Shown: positions 26,188 through 36,171, numbered from the stretch's first letter. The stretch: DNA of 64,000 bases from an uncultured Muribaculaceae bacterium (GCA_910588035.1 CAJUPY010000003.1:1-64000); one strand, 5' to 3'. The notes: generated by a model not told the origin, from the sequence alone. Made by a program: numbers and translations.

Positions 26188-26219
26188 CAAAGATAGTTCA
26201 TTGTTTCTTCTTCTACAAG
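26188..26219 (-). promoter_or_regulatory. Promoter of the phospho-sugar mutase gene
   Basis: On the minus strand the -33 element CTTG (TTG core, 26219-26216) is followed after 20 nt by TATCTTTG (26195-26188), matching TAnnTTTG. The transcript would have a leader of about 55 nt. Confidence 0.65.
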
Positions 26220-26352
26220 AAAATAATGTTTTTTGTTCCGTTTGACAATGCAATTTAAATCAATTTGGAGTTTTGGCTCATGAATGAACAAAATTTGTTA
26301 ATCGTAACTATCTCTGGTGACTGTGTGGCCTATCTGTGGAATCTCAGGGGAA

Positions 26353-28644
26353 CTACATCTTCAGGAATGAAGATGTGTTGTCAGAATTGTTGAGTGAACG
26401 GCGGGAGGAACGGAAAATTGAACCGAAGTCGGCAGAGTAGCTGACAGAAAGAACAATCATGTTCCCATTGTTTTTGATATAGCGTTCCCTGTAATATGGG
26501 TTCACGCTTGAATATCCCCATGCGGGATATTGCGTTCCTTTTTGCTCAAACATATACATCCAGCTTGCCTCGAATGTCCAATGCTTGTCGGGCTTGATTT
26601 CAAAACTGAGCGCATCGCCGTTCTCATTTCTGCCAACATGATTTCCGTTCAGATATTTCCCCGGTATCTTACGCCAGTATGAGATTGTATAAGGACCCTT
26701 GTTCCACCACATGGTAAAGCTCGCATTGAAAGAACTCAGATGATGACACCAACCTTTTCCCGTTGTCTCGTAGTGCTCTACTCCCAAGTTGACATTTGCG
26801 CCAAAGCCATATATGTCACTCAGCTTCAAGTTGAGATTCGCTCCTGTCTCCCACGATTTTTTTGCATTGATTGACTGAGACAAGAACATTTTATCTCCGA
26901 GGTAAAACATATCGTTCATGACGAAGTCTCCGACATGGCGGTAAGTCATGAGCAAAGATGCCCGGAATTTTTTGTATTGATAGGAGGGCATCAGCTGATA
27001 CACGAAGTATTTTGAGATTTTCAAATCGGGATTGCCGTTTGAGATCAGATATGGCGATTGTTGTTGTGGATAATCAGTCAGGGCGGAGAGGGTAGGTATG
27101 CCGGGCGCATATTGGAATGCTCCGGAAAGACTCAATTTCTGTGTTGGATTCCACGAAATCTGGGCGGTTGTCAGGTTGCTGATAAAGTGTCGCTTATTCA
27201 GGTCGTTCTTTATCCAATAGAGTTTGGCCCCTGTTGACAAGGAGAGGTAAACTTTGCCGAGTTGTTGTCCCAATCTGGCATAAACGTAATTGTTGTTCTC
27301 GGTCAGAACGGGTTTGTAGTCTGTCGTGAGATATGTGTTTGTGCTGTGTGAGACAGTGTTCTGATATCCGGCCGATAGTGAAGTCTTGTCGCTGAACTGG
27401 TGGATATAGCTTATCTCACTGATCAGAGAGCGGCGGCGGCTGTCGACATCCATGACATATTCCGATGTCGAGCCGTCGCTGAAGACGTACTCGTTGTTAC
27501 GTCGGTAGTCGCTTGAGCTCAATGTTCCGACCACCTGCACTTCCAGTGCGTTCTTGTCGTTGAAATCTTTCTTGAAAAATAAATCGAGAGAGGGTGTCAG
27601 ATCTTTTTCTTTCGAAAAATTTTTGTTCTCATACTCGCCCAGGTAAGAATCAATGGTCTCTGCGAATGCGCGCCTTTTGTTATAACTCGGTGTCATGCGG
27701 AACGTTGCTGAGAACAGCGTGTTCGCGTCGGGACTATAATCATACTTCAAACCGATGTTGTGATAGTGATAGTTGAACGGATTGCGGTCGTGTGTTTCAA
27801 GGTCGACCCGAAAATCATCGCCAACGTAACTTTCAGTGGTATTATCGAACACTTGTTGATAATTGCGCCATGACGGATTGTATGTGAGTGTGAATTGAGA
27901 AGGCCCCTGATGATACGATGCGCGGACATTCCCATCTACAAAAGCCGTATTGACCGCGCTCCGTCCCCAGATGTAGATCTGGCCGCCGTCATTACGTTTT
28001 TTGAGCGTGATGTTCAGGAAACCACTGTTGCCACGGTCGGCATAGCGTGCAGGTGTGATTCTTGAAAATTCGATTTTGGCAATCTCTTTCGGTTGCAGAG
28101 CGTTGAGATCATCAATGCCTGACGGGATACCATTTATGAGAATCACGGGAGTGCCGCCGTCGACCGACAGTGATCTGTTGATCGGATTGGCTTCCAATCC
28201 GGCGAGAGAAAGTTTCTGGAACAGGCTGATGGCGGTTGAAGACGCTTTCACATCTGACTCTGACGGAAAGATGATCGTGCGCCCCTTTGCATCAATCATT
28301 GAGTTAGCTGTTACCCTGACTTCGCCCAGTGTGATGCCTTCTGATAGATAAATGGTTCCAACATTGTCGTTTTTGTCTGATTCGATCACTATTTCAGTGG
28401 CTTTGAATCCTGTCATGGAAATCTCAAGGATCAATTTAGACTTGACGTTGGTTGTAATGCCAAATGTTCCGTTCTCATCTGTGGTAACGCCGTTGATGAA
28501 TTGAGAACCTGACATAAGCCGGCATGTCGCACCGGTGACAGCTGTGGAGTCAATGTCTGAGCGGACTTCTCCTTGAATCGTCCTTGCGGACATCGTGGCT
28601 ATGGAGATGATAATAGCCGCGATCAGAATAGTTGAACGTGTCAT
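26353..28644 (-). CDS. Outer-membrane beta-barrel protein, TonB-receptor-like, with N-terminal CarboxypepD-type domain
   Basis: A 763-residue OM protein when started at the ATG at 28644 (MTRSTILIAAII), which provides a signal peptide. The frame remains open upstream into the hydrolase gene, but that extension has no signal. Domains: signal 1-21, carboxypeptidase-regulatory-like Ig domain about 23-100 (TIQGEVRSDIDSTAVTGATCRL), plug-like segment (VNGGTPVILINGIPSGIDDLNALQPKEIAKIE type, about 170-220), then a beta barrel with many aromatic strands to the C-terminus. This is the OMP_b-brl_3 type common in Bacteroidota; no SusD partner is next to it. The substrate is unknown. It follows the hydrolase gene by 28 bp at the end of the dnaN-recN block. 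Confidence 0.83.
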   Translation of the reverse strand: MTRSTILIAAIIISIATMSARTIQGEVRSDIDSTAVTGATCRLMSGSQFINGVTTDENGTFGITTNVKSKLILEISMTGFKATEIVIESDKNDNVGTIYLSEGITLGEVRVTANSMIDAKGRTIIFPSESDVKASSTAISLFQKLSLAGLEANPINRSLSVDGGTPVILINGIPSGIDDLNALQPKEIAKIEFSRITPARYADRGNSGFLNITLKKRNDGGQIYIWGRSAVNTAFVDGNVRASYHQGPSQFTLTYNPSWRNYQQVFDNTTESYVGDDFRVDLETHDRNPFNYHYHNIGLKYDYSPDANTLFSATFRMTPSYNKRRAFAETIDSYLGEYENKNFSKEKDLTPSLDLFFKKDFNDKNALEVQVVGTLSSSDYRRNNEYVFSDGSTSEYVMDVDSRRRSLISEISYIHQFSDKTSLSAGYQNTVSHSTNTYLTTDYKPVLTENNNYVYARLGQQLGKVYLSLSTGAKLYWIKNDLNKRHFISNLTTAQISWNPTQKLSLSGAFQYAPGIPTLSALTDYPQQQSPYLISNGNPDLKISKYFVYQLMPSYQYKKFRASLLMTYRHVGDFVMNDMFYLGDKMFLSQSINAKKSWETGANLNLKLSDIYGFGANVNLGVEHYETTGKGWCHHLSSFNASFTMWWNKGPYTISYWRKIPGKYLNGNHVGRNENGDALSFEIKPDKHWTFEASWMYMFEQKGTQYPAWGYSSVNPYYRERYIKNNGNMIVLSVSYSADFGSIFRSSRRSLNNSDNTSSFLKM

Positions 28645-28672
28645 GATGTTTCGGTTTCGGTCTTTGATGATG

Positions 28673-29701
28673 TCAGGGAGTCTCATTGTTCCGGCTGTTT
28701 CTGTCGAGCCAGTTGAAAATCGTATCGTAGACAGCCTCGCGAACTTCGGGTCTGGAAAGGACAAGGTCATGGAGACCATCCTCGACTGTGGCTTCTGTGA
28801 CGGCCGGACTGAGGTTCCACCCCCTGCGGGCGATGTCGTTGACATCAAGGACACCGTCGGCCCGGTTATGCTCTTCATTCCATTCAGAGCCGTCGACCGA
28901 CCGTGCCGAATGCATCACGAGAACGGGTAGCCCGATAGGCATGACCATGGCGTTGAGGTTGCATTGGGCATTGTTGACCGCATTGATCCAACCTGCCGTC
29001 ACGTCGGGCGATTTACGGAGCTTGAGCGACGTGTCATAGCTCCATTCGCCGTGTTCACCCTTCAGCAGGCTTTCTGAATAGGCGGTGCCGCCGGGCTGTT
29101 TTATCTTGAAATCGGGAAAGATGCTGCCTATGGTGCTTACGATCGGAACTCCGATGTTTTCGTTGAACTTAGACAGGTTCCAGTCGAGAAACGGACTGTT
29201 TAGAATCAGGCATCTGACCATCGGATTGTGGGTTAGTGCCATGTAATAAGAAGTTACCAGACCACCGGTCGAGTGTCCGACAAGAATGACATCGTCTATG
29301 CCGCTCCCGGCAATGATTGAGAACGCCGAGTCGAGATCGGCGAAATATTCTTTGAAATTCCTGACTTCGAACATGCGCTGACCCTTGCGGTAGGAACGGC
29401 CATATTTTCTCAGGTCGACGGCATAGAACGCATATCCGCGTTCGACAAAACGGTCGCCCATTTCTGTCTGGAAAAAATAATCGTTGAAACCGTGTATGTA
29501 GAGCACGGCTGTCGAAGCAGCCGAGGCAGGCAGTTTTCTGATTACTGTCGAGACGACATCGCCTGAATAATCACGCGGCTGAATGATTGTCGCCGTTTCA
29601 TAGCCACACAGTCCGGTGAGGCTGTCGGCTGCCCATTTGTGCGCTTCACAGCCTAAGACGCAGACTGTGACGACAAGTGATAGTAGAAATTGTCGTATCA
29701 T
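28673..29701 (-). CDS. Alpha/beta hydrolase, lipoprotein-like
   Basis: A 342-residue serine hydrolase of the lysophospholipase/S33 type. The N-terminus has a hydrophobic segment ending in VLGC (C18), a possible lipobox, so it may be an envelope lipoprotein. HGFNDYF at 70-76 forms the oxyanion region, VGHSTGG carries nucleophile S144, and GVLDVNDIA and DGLHDLVL are candidate Asp and His positions. LRKYGRS and FKEYFADLDSAF match monoacylglycerol-lipase-like proteins. The substrate is unknown; lipid esters are plausible. It lies 36 bp downstream of rlmB on the same strand. Confidence 0.87.
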   Translation of the reverse strand: MIRQFLLSLVVTVCVLGCEAHKWAADSLTGLCGYETATIIQPRDYSGDVVSTVIRKLPASAASTAVLYIHGFNDYFFQTEMGDRFVERGYAFYAVDLRKYGRSYRKGQRMFEVRNFKEYFADLDSAFSIIAGSGIDDVILVGHSTGGLVTSYYMALTHNPMVRCLILNSPFLDWNLSKFNENIGVPIVSTIGSIFPDFKIKQPGGTAYSESLLKGEHGEWSYDTSLKLRKSPDVTAGWINAVNNAQCNLNAMVMPIGLPVLVMHSARSVDGSEWNEEHNRADGVLDVNDIARRGWNLSPAVTEATVEDGLHDLVLSRPEVREAVYDTIFNWLDRNSRNNETP

Positions 29702-29737
29702 TTTTTTTCAATTGTTGGGGCTGCCGTAACCCGGCTG

Positions 29738-30493
29738 TCAGATAACCTCCATGTCGGCGTTGAGACGCTGGCGCACGGCTTCAAAAATCATAACGCCGGC
29801 AGCGACAGAAACGTTCAGAGACCCGATGTTGCCGAACTGGGGTATGGAGACGAGCCGGTCACACTGTCTCAACACCTCATCCGAGATACCGGTGTCTTCC
29901 GATCCCATCACAATGGCGACGGGAACCGTATAGTCGGCCCTGGTGTAGTTCTCCGCTCCTTTTTCTGACGCAGCTATGACGGTGTAGCCGTTGTCTTTCA
30001 AAAATTTGACCGCGCCAAGCGTTGAACGCTCACGGCATACAGGAAGATAGTGCAGAGCCCCTGCCGAAGTTTTAACCGCATCGCCGTTGACGGTGACACT
30101 GTCGTGGTCGGGTATGACTATGGCGTCAGCTCCCGCACATTCACATGTCCGTGCTATCGCTCCGAAATTGCGGACGTCGGTGATGCCGTCAAGAACGACG
30201 ATCATCGGCAGGCGTCCCTCTTCGTAGAGTTGCGGAACGAGATACTCGAGTCTGTTGTATGTCACGGCCGACAGCAGTGCGACAACTCCCTGGTGGTTCT
30301 TGCGCGTGATTTTATTGATTCGTTCGACCGGCACGCGGCGGACGACGATGCCATAACGGCGCGTGAGGGCGAGAAGCTCCGTGGCAAGATCTCCTTCAAG
30401 GTCTTTTCTGACAAGAAGACGGTCAATGTCGCGGCCGGCTTCGATTGCTTCCATGACGGCTCTGATGCCGAAGATATATTCGTTTCGTTCCAT
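29738..30493 (-). CDS. rlmB: 23S rRNA (guanosine-2'-O)-methyltransferase RlmB
   Basis: A 251-residue SpoU-family (SPOUT) methyltransferase when started at the ATG at 30493 (MERNEYIFGIRAV), the normal N-terminus and length; the longer frame from 30550 would overlap recN. The N-terminal substrate-binding domain is at about 1-75, then motif 1 VRNFGAIARTCECAGADAIV, motif 2 VAIVMGSEDTGIS and motif 3 IPQFGNIGSLNVSVAAGVMIFE, which form the trefoil knot that binds SAM. It methylates G2251 (E. coli numbering) of 23S rRNA. It starts 4 bp after the recN stop. Confidence 0.93.
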   Translation of the reverse strand: MERNEYIFGIRAVMEAIEAGRDIDRLLVRKDLEGDLATELLALTRRYGIVVRRVPVERINKITRKNHQGVVALLSAVTYNRLEYLVPQLYEEGRLPMIVVLDGITDVRNFGAIARTCECAGADAIVIPDHDSVTVNGDAVKTSAGALHYLPVCRERSTLGAVKFLKDNGYTVIAASEKGAENYTRADYTVPVAIVMGSEDTGISDEVLRQCDRLVSIPQFGNIGSLNVSVAAGVMIFEAVRQRLNADMEVI

Positions 30494-30497
30494 AGTG

Positions 30498-32162
30498 CTA
30501 TTTATTGCTCTCGAGCAGCGAACGCGCATTGGCACGTGCGGCATCATCAACTGACGAACCGCTCAACATGACGGCGAGTTCATCAATCCGTTCCTCTGCT
30601 CCGAGGGTTTTTATGTGGGTGTTGGTTGTGGTTTCTGTGTCTTCTTTGAAAACTTTGAAATGGGCGTCGCCCTTGGCCGCCACCTGGGGCAGGTGGGTGA
30701 TCGCGATGACCTGAATGTTGCGTGAGATCAGTTGCATCAGGTCACCCATGCGGTTGGCGACATCGCCCGATACACCTGTGTCGACTTCGTCAAAGATGAT
30801 TGACGGGAGTTCCATTTTGTCGGCTACGATCGATTTTATTGACAACATCAGTCGCGAGATCTCGCCTCCCGAAGCGGTCTTTCCTACAGGCAGAGGTTCC
30901 TGGTTTTTGTTGAATGAGAAGAAAAATTCGACATTGTCGATGCCTGTGACGCTCATTTCGGCAGGCGTGACATCGACTCTGACATTGAGATTTTTCATGC
31001 CTAACGGAATGGCACGCTCTCTGAGCATCTCTGCAAACCTCGAGGCTTCTTCTTTGCGTGCGGACGAAATCTCACGCGCGGTCTCCATTGCGTGTGCCTT
31101 TGCCTGCCGTGCTTTCTGCTGATATTCTTTCAGCATCTCGTCGGCGTTGTCAATGCGGGTCAGACGGCTACGCAGGTTTTCGGCAAGCTCGATGAGTTGC
31201 TCTACGCTTTCGACATGGTGACGGCGTTCGAGGTCATATATGTCATTCAGGCGGTTTTCGATCTGCTCAAGCTGAAGAGGGTCAGCGTTGAGGTTCCGGT
31301 CGTAGTCGGCAAATGTCTCAGCTATATCCTGTAACTCCACTCTCACCGCCTCGATACGCTCCCCGAGGCTGTCGGCTTCTTCTACCACGCCCGAGATGCG
31401 GGCTACGGCTGCCGCCGCATCTTTAATCAGCGACAGCGCCGACGGCGAATCATCGTCGAGTGCGTCTACGACAGCTCTGAGCGACTCTTTCACATCGGTC
31501 ATGTTTGCCATCAGCTCCCGTTCGCGCTCAAGATCTTCCTGCTCGCCGGCTATCGGTTTAAGGTTGTCGATCTGTGCGAGCTGATAGCGCATGAACTCTT
31601 CGTCGGCGTTGGCTTTCTCGATTTCACGCTTCAGCATCACATAGTCTTTAACCGCCTTGCGATAGGCGTCGAAACGGACGGCATATTCCTTCATGCGGCT
31701 CTCGTTCAGTGCCAGAACGTCGATTATCTGAAGCTGATAGGGCGGCGAGGCCAGAAGCAGGTTCTGGTGTTGGGAGTGGATGTCGACGAGTTTCAACGCC
31801 ACCGATTTCAGTTGGTCGAGATTGACCGGTGAGTCGTTGATGAAAGCGCGTGAACGTCCCGTCGGGGCGATCTCGCGGCGTAGCAGACACGACGTGTCGT
31901 CCCACTCTATCTCGTTTTCAAGACAAAATTGCTTGAGATCTTCACGACCGTCTACCGAAAACTCGGCCTCGACCACCGCTTTGCGGCTTGAATCCCGCAA
32001 TACGCGGGTCTCGGCGCGTCCACCCAGAAGAAGCGACATTGCTCCGAGTATGATTGACTTTCCGGCACCGGTCTCGCCCGTGATTATGTTGAATCCGCGG
32101 TCAAAAACGATGTCTACGTTGTCGATCAACGCGTAGTTCGATATGTGAATGTTCTCGATCAT
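30498..32162 (-). CDS. recN: DNA repair protein RecN
   Basis: A 554-residue SMC-like ATPase of normal length. Walker A GETGAGKSII at 29-38, a long central coiled coil (about 155-370), the signature TASGGEISRLMLSIK and Walker B SIIFDEVDTGVSG are present, followed by the His-loop (VIAITHLPQVAA). RecN supports double-strand break repair by cohesion of DNA ends. It overlaps the porD-like gene by 4 bp and belongs to a block conserved in Bacteroidota (dnaN, exonuclease, coaBC, porD, recN, rlmB). Confidence 0.96.
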   Translation of the reverse strand: MIENIHISNYALIDNVDIVFDRGFNIITGETGAGKSIILGAMSLLLGGRAETRVLRDSSRKAVVEAEFSVDGREDLKQFCLENEIEWDDTSCLLRREIAPTGRSRAFINDSPVNLDQLKSVALKLVDIHSQHQNLLLASPPYQLQIIDVLALNESRMKEYAVRFDAYRKAVKDYVMLKREIEKANADEEFMRYQLAQIDNLKPIAGEQEDLERERELMANMTDVKESLRAVVDALDDDSPSALSLIKDAAAAVARISGVVEEADSLGERIEAVRVELQDIAETFADYDRNLNADPLQLEQIENRLNDIYDLERRHHVESVEQLIELAENLRSRLTRIDNADEMLKEYQQKARQAKAHAMETAREISSARKEEASRFAEMLRERAIPLGMKNLNVRVDVTPAEMSVTGIDNVEFFFSFNKNQEPLPVGKTASGGEISRLMLSIKSIVADKMELPSIIFDEVDTGVSGDVANRMGDLMQLISRNIQVIAITHLPQVAAKGDAHFKVFKEDTETTTNTHIKTLGAEERIDELAVMLSGSSVDDAARANARSLLESNK

Positions 32163-33073
32163 TGTTCGTTCTTACCTTCTTTTATCATGTTTATGCGCGA
32201 CATATCGGTCGGATATATAGGTGACAGAAGTTCATATATATGTTTCCGTTCGTCGGCCGTGCCTTTTGTGTAGATGTTGACAAGCTCGTCGAGTTTCGCA
32301 TCCTTGAACATCGACAGAGCCACCGACATCGGGTTGGCACTGTATACTTTTTCGAGATTGTCGAGTGTCGAGGTTATGCGTTGGCGTCCTTTGTCGGGTG
32401 TGACCGACATTTCGTCGAGTCCGGTGCGGTGATACTCATAAATCAGGTCGCGTATGACGGAAGTCGAGTTGTCGGTGAAAGCAGACAGAACGGCGCTTCG
32501 GTTTTTTGTGTCTTCAAAAGCTTTCCAACCGGTCTCGCCCGATGACTGGGCCATTTGAACAATGCTCTCGAGACGGTCGAAATAGGGTTGGCCGCCACGG
32601 GGCGAGAATGAATCGAAGTCGATTGCCAGTATCAGGTAGGCGTAGAAATTGAGTATGGCCGTCAGTTGGCTCTCCATGTTGTTGACAGAAAAAATCAGCG
32701 GCTCGTTTTCCTGATAGGTGAACTCTATTTTCTGATCCTTGAAATTTATCAGTGTCGTGGTGTAGCTGCTGTTGTAGACCGGGCGTGTCGACTGAATCTG
32801 CAAGTCGCCGGTAAATGTGTTGTCGTTGTACTCCTTTATCGTCAGAAACAGACGGCAGTCGATTTTCTCGTTAGTCGAAAATTGGGCGTTCGAGAAATGG
32901 GTGGTGTTCATGTAGTCGTTGATCGCAGTCTGCAGTGTTTCGAAAACCGACCTGTTGGTGGCCTGCACCTGATCGGCATTGATCTCGACTGAGCAGTTGA
33001 GTTCCTGACCGTAGGCTGTAAACGACAACAGCGTCATGACTATGATCAACAGCGTCTTATGCCTCATGTTCAA
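32159..33073 (-). CDS. DUF4835 family protein (PorD-like)
   Basis: A 304-residue exported protein with a signal peptide (about 1-22, ending TAYGQ). It begins ELNCSVEINADQVQATN and contains YAYLILAIDFDSFSPRGGQPYFDRLESIVQMAQ, a strongly conserved stretch of DUF4835. The family is annotated as PorD of the type IX secretion group in some genomes, but it also occurs in the coaBC-recN block of species where T9SS function is unclear. The mature protein is periplasmic; its biochemical role is unknown. The start codon overlaps the coaBC end by 17 bp; a second ATG two codons in is an alternative. Confidence 0.85.
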   Translation of the reverse strand: MNMRHKTLLIIVMTLLSFTAYGQELNCSVEINADQVQATNRSVFETLQTAINDYMNTTHFSNAQFSTNEKIDCRLFLTIKEYNDNTFTGDLQIQSTRPVYNSSYTTTLINFKDQKIEFTYQENEPLIFSVNNMESQLTAILNFYAYLILAIDFDSFSPRGGQPYFDRLESIVQMAQSSGETGWKAFEDTKNRSAVLSAFTDNSTSVIRDLIYEYHRTGLDEMSVTPDKGRQRITSTLDNLEKVYSANPMSVALSMFKDAKLDELVNIYTKGTADERKHIYELLSPIYPTDMSRINMIKEGKNEQ

Positions 33074-34262
33074 AAGCTGTGATTGAGTCTATGATTTCTT
33101 TTGCTACATCGCTTTTTGACATCAGTGGCAACGGGCGTGTCTGACCGTCGGCACAGAAAATGGTAACCTTGTTGGTGTCGGTTCCGAAACCGGCTCCTTT
33201 GTCACGCAATGAATTCAGCACGATTATGTCGAAGTTTTTCCGCTCCATTTTGCCGATCGCGTTTATTTGCTCGTCATCGGTTTCGAGTGCGAAGCCGACC
33301 AGAATCTGACCTTCGCGTTTAGTCTGGCCAAGTGCAGCCGCGATGTCGCGGTTCTTGCGAAGATGTATGACCGGCACTTCGTCGCGTTCACGCTTGATCT
33401 TCGAGGTCGCTACGGTCTCGGGTGCATAGTCGGCTACAGCCGCGCACATGACAGCGCAATCGGTCGAAGGCCATAGATCGACGCATTGACGATACATCTC
33501 AGAGGCTGATTCGACTTTGATCAGGTTGATTGACCTATTGGTGACGCTCAGGCTTACCGGCCCGCTGATCAACGTCACTTCTGCTCCACGGCGCGCAGCC
33601 TCCTCGGCAATGGCATATCCCATTTTCCCCGATGAGTAGTTGCCGATGAATCTCACCGGATCAATTCGTTCGTAGGTCGGGCCGGCCGTGATCATGATGC
33701 GTTGGCCGGCGAGATCTTTGGGTGCGAAGAAATCGCTGATGACGCGTGCGATATTCTCCGGTTCTTCCATGCGGCCCTTGCCGATTAGATGACTTGCAAG
33801 CTCACCTTCTGCCGGCTCGATTATCATGTTGCCATAGCTCCTTAGCAGTTCGAGATTGCGTGTGGTTGAAGGATGACGCATCATGTCGAGATCCATTGCC
33901 GGAGCAATGAACACCGGGGCTTTGGCCGACAGATAGGTTGTCACAAGCATGTTGTCGGCGACACCGTTGGCCATTTTTGCAATGGTCGATGCTGTCGCCG
34001 GGGCGATGACCATGACATCGGCCCACAGACCGAGGTCGACATGGCTGTTCCACTGTCCGGTGTTGGCGGTGAAAAATTCGCTGATGACGGGCTTGCCGCT
34101 TAGTGTTGAGAATGTCAGCGGACAAACGAATTCTTTGGCCGACGGAGTCATGATGACCTGGACTTCAGCCCCCGCCTTTACCAAAAGCCTGACGAGCGTA
34201 GCTGTCTTGTAGGCTGCGATGCCGCCTGTGACTCCGACTATGATGTGCTTCCCTTTGAGCAT
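33057..34262 (-). CDS. coaBC: Bifunctional phosphopantothenoylcysteine decarboxylase/phosphopantothenate-cysteine ligase
   Basis: A 401-residue two-domain enzyme of coenzyme A synthesis. The N-terminal CoaC flavoprotein domain (about 1-180) has GVTGGIAAYKT, the HVDLGLWADVMVIAPATASTIAKMANGVADN block with the active-site histidine, and APAMDLDMMRHP. The C-terminal CoaB domain (about 185-400) has TAGPTYERIDPVRFIGNYSSGKMGYAIAEEAARRGAEV and KIKRERD. Length is normal. It lies 15 bp after the exonuclease gene. Confidence 0.96.
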   Translation of the reverse strand: MLKGKHIIVGVTGGIAAYKTATLVRLLVKAGAEVQVIMTPSAKEFVCPLTFSTLSGKPVISEFFTANTGQWNSHVDLGLWADVMVIAPATASTIAKMANGVADNMLVTTYLSAKAPVFIAPAMDLDMMRHPSTTRNLELLRSYGNMIIEPAEGELASHLIGKGRMEEPENIARVISDFFAPKDLAGQRIMITAGPTYERIDPVRFIGNYSSGKMGYAIAEEAARRGAEVTLISGPVSLSVTNRSINLIKVESASEMYRQCVDLWPSTDCAVMCAAVADYAPETVATSKIKRERDEVPVIHLRKNRDIAAALGQTKREGQILVGFALETDDEQINAIGKMERKNFDIIVLNSLRDKGAGFGTDTNKVTIFCADGQTRPLPLMSKSDVAKEIIDSITAFEHEA

Positions 34263-34277
34263 TTTTACTGAATAGGG

Positions 34278-35039
34278 TCAGAGTTGACCGAGTTTAAGTT
34301 TAGTGAACATTCGTTTGGTGTCGCGTGTGAAGTCGCCCTGCATGATCCATCCGTAATATCCCGGATCTTCGTTCAGAACCTTCCGGGCCGGCATGCCTTT
34401 ATATTTTCCGAAGTTGATCAGAATGTTTCCTTTCTCATCTCTGACAAGGCGTCCTGCAAGATCCACGTTGTTGCTCTGCGACGAAAACTCAGAGAGTTTT
34501 GCGATGTCGTTGGGAAGATCGTCATATCGGTCGAGCTGTGCCATCAACACCTCGTATGTCGCTCTGGTGTCGGCATTGGCCGAGTGGGCGTTCTCGATCT
34601 CTTTGCCGCAATAGAATCGGTAGGCTGCTACCAGAGTGCGCTGCTCTTTCTTGTGGAATATGTTCTGGACATCGACGAAGCGGGCGCGGGTGAAGTCAAA
34701 ATCGACCTCGGCACGTGCAAATTCCTCTGCCAGCATCGGAACGTCAAAACGGTTTGAGTTAAATCCGGCAATGTCACAACCCGCAAACTCTCTGGCAAGC
34801 ATTGGTGCGATCATTCTGAACGGCTTTTTGTCGGCGACATCAGCATCGGTGATATGGTGAACGGCCGTCGATTCTGCCGGTATGGGCATTTCGGGGTTCA
34901 CGCGATATTCGGCCGAGGTTTCCGTTCCGTCGGGTTTTACTTTTATATATGAGATCTCGATGATGCGGTCGCGGGAAATGTTGACCCCGGTTGTCTCGAG
35001 GTCGAAAAAAATTATAGGTTTCCTGAGATTAAGTTTCAT
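34278..35039 (-). CDS. 3'-5' exonuclease, DnaQ/epsilon-like
   Basis: A 253-residue DEDDh exonuclease: IIFFDLETTG (D13, E15) is ExoI, the ExoII region is AGFNSNRFDVPMLAEEF, and ExoIII is HSANADTRATYEVL with the catalytic H and D. A C-terminal extension (about 180-253, GNILINFGKYKGMPARKVL) resembles the small domain found in Bacteroidota epsilon-like proteins. The gene starts 4 bp after dnaN, the sliding clamp, consistent with a replication proofreading or repair role. It may be the functional epsilon subunit or a separate exonuclease. Confidence 0.9.
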   Translation of the reverse strand: MKLNLRKPIIFFDLETTGVNISRDRIIEISYIKVKPDGTETSAEYRVNPEMPIPAESTAVHHITDADVADKKPFRMIAPMLAREFAGCDIAGFNSNRFDVPMLAEEFARAEVDFDFTRARFVDVQNIFHKKEQRTLVAAYRFYCGKEIENAHSANADTRATYEVLMAQLDRYDDLPNDIAKLSEFSSQSNNVDLAGRLVRDEKGNILINFGKYKGMPARKVLNEDPGYYGWIMQGDFTRDTKRMFTKLKLGQL

Positions 35040-35043
35040 TTTC

Positions 35044-36171
35044 TTAGAAATCTTGTACGGTCATCGGCATCAGTAGCATCAGCAGCTCGCTGTTCTCCTT
35101 GTTTTCAGATGGAAGGAACACTCCTGGACGCGAGGGGTCTGAAAGTTTGATGACGATCTCCTCGGTCGACAGCGTGTTGAAAATCTCGATCAGATAAGGA
35201 GCGGAGAATCCTATGATCATCTCGTTGCCTGTGAAGTCGCAGGGAAGAGTCTCGACAGCCGACGTGCAGAAGTTGTTGTCTTGCGCTTTCATGACAAGAT
35301 TTGTCGATGAAAGCTTGAATTTCACAAGCCCGTGGCCCGGGTCCACAAATACGCCGACGCGGCGAACGGCATTGAGGAATTTCTGACGGTCGATTGTCAG
35401 TGCATAGGGGTTGTTTGTCGGAATGACGCGGTTATAGTCGGGGAAATTTCCTTTGATGAACCGGCAGTTGAAAGTGAATGTCGGCGATGAGAACGTCGCG
35501 CTCTTCGGGTCGAGGTCAAGGTGTATGTTCTCTTCTTTCGCAAAAACGTTCTTGATCACATTGGCCGGTTTTACAGGCAGAATGAACGATCCCTCGACTC
35601 CGGGCTGTGAGAGCCAGTTGCGATATTTGACAAGTTTACGGGTGTCGGTCGAGACAAAGGTGATCGCATCGGGTTTGATATCCCACAGAATACCCATCAT
35701 CTGGGGGCGAACTGCGTCGGTTCCGACTGCAAACAGGGTGTTGTCGATGCCGGATAGAATCTGGGCGGTCGGACAGTCAAACGACAGCATGTTCTCGGGC
35801 AACGATGCTTCGATTGTTGTAGGATATTCCTCTCCTCTGACTCCCATGAAATCAAATTTGCCTCCCGGATAGGTTATGGTTATGGCAAGATTGTCATCGA
35901 TCTCGAAAGTGATGCCCAGATCGGGAAGTTCCTTTAGCAGGTCTACCAGACGGTGTGCGTCGACACAGAAACGGCCTTCTCCTTCAGGTTCCTCCACCGT
36001 CAGCTTGGCTGTCAATGTATTTTCGAGGTCTGATGCGCTGATTGTCAATGTGTTGTCTTCCAGCTCAAAGAGGAAGTCATTGAGAATTGTCATCGCGTTT
36101 TTTGAGTTTATGACCTTTGAAACAGCAGAGACGTAGCTGTAGAGTGTCTTGCTTGGAACGTTGAATTTCAT
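35044..36171 (-). CDS. dnaN: DNA polymerase III beta sliding clamp
   Basis: A 375-residue protein of normal length with three clamp domains. It begins MKFNVPSKTLYSYVSAVSKVIN; FDFMGVRGEEYP and TDAVRPQMMGILWDI in the middle and GFSAPYLIEIFNTL plus the C-terminal LLMPM are conserved. It encircles DNA and tethers polymerase III. It leads the block with the exonuclease and coaBC genes. Confidence 0.97.
   Translation of the reverse strand: MKFNVPSKTLYSYVSAVSKVINSKNAMTILNDFLFELEDNTLTISASDLENTLTAKLTVEEPEGEGRFCVDAHRLVDLLKELPDLGITFEIDDNLAITITYPGGKFDFMGVRGEEYPTTIEASLPENMLSFDCPTAQILSGIDNTLFAVGTDAVRPQMMGILWDIKPDAITFVSTDTRKLVKYRNWLSQPGVEGSFILPVKPANVIKNVFAKEENIHLDLDPKSATFSSPTFTFNCRFIKGNFPDYNRVIPTNNPYALTIDRQKFLNAVRRVGVFVDPGHGLVKFKLSSTNLVMKAQDNNFCTSAVETLPCDFTGNEMIIGFSAPYLIEIFNTLSTEEIVIKLSDPSRPGVFLPSENKENSELLMLLMPMTVQDF

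Noticed and set aside
26353..28878. Longer version of the OM receptor-like protein starting at 28878
   Set aside because: The extra 78 residues lie inside the hydrolase coding region, are low in coding character and precede a clear signal peptide beginning at 28644.
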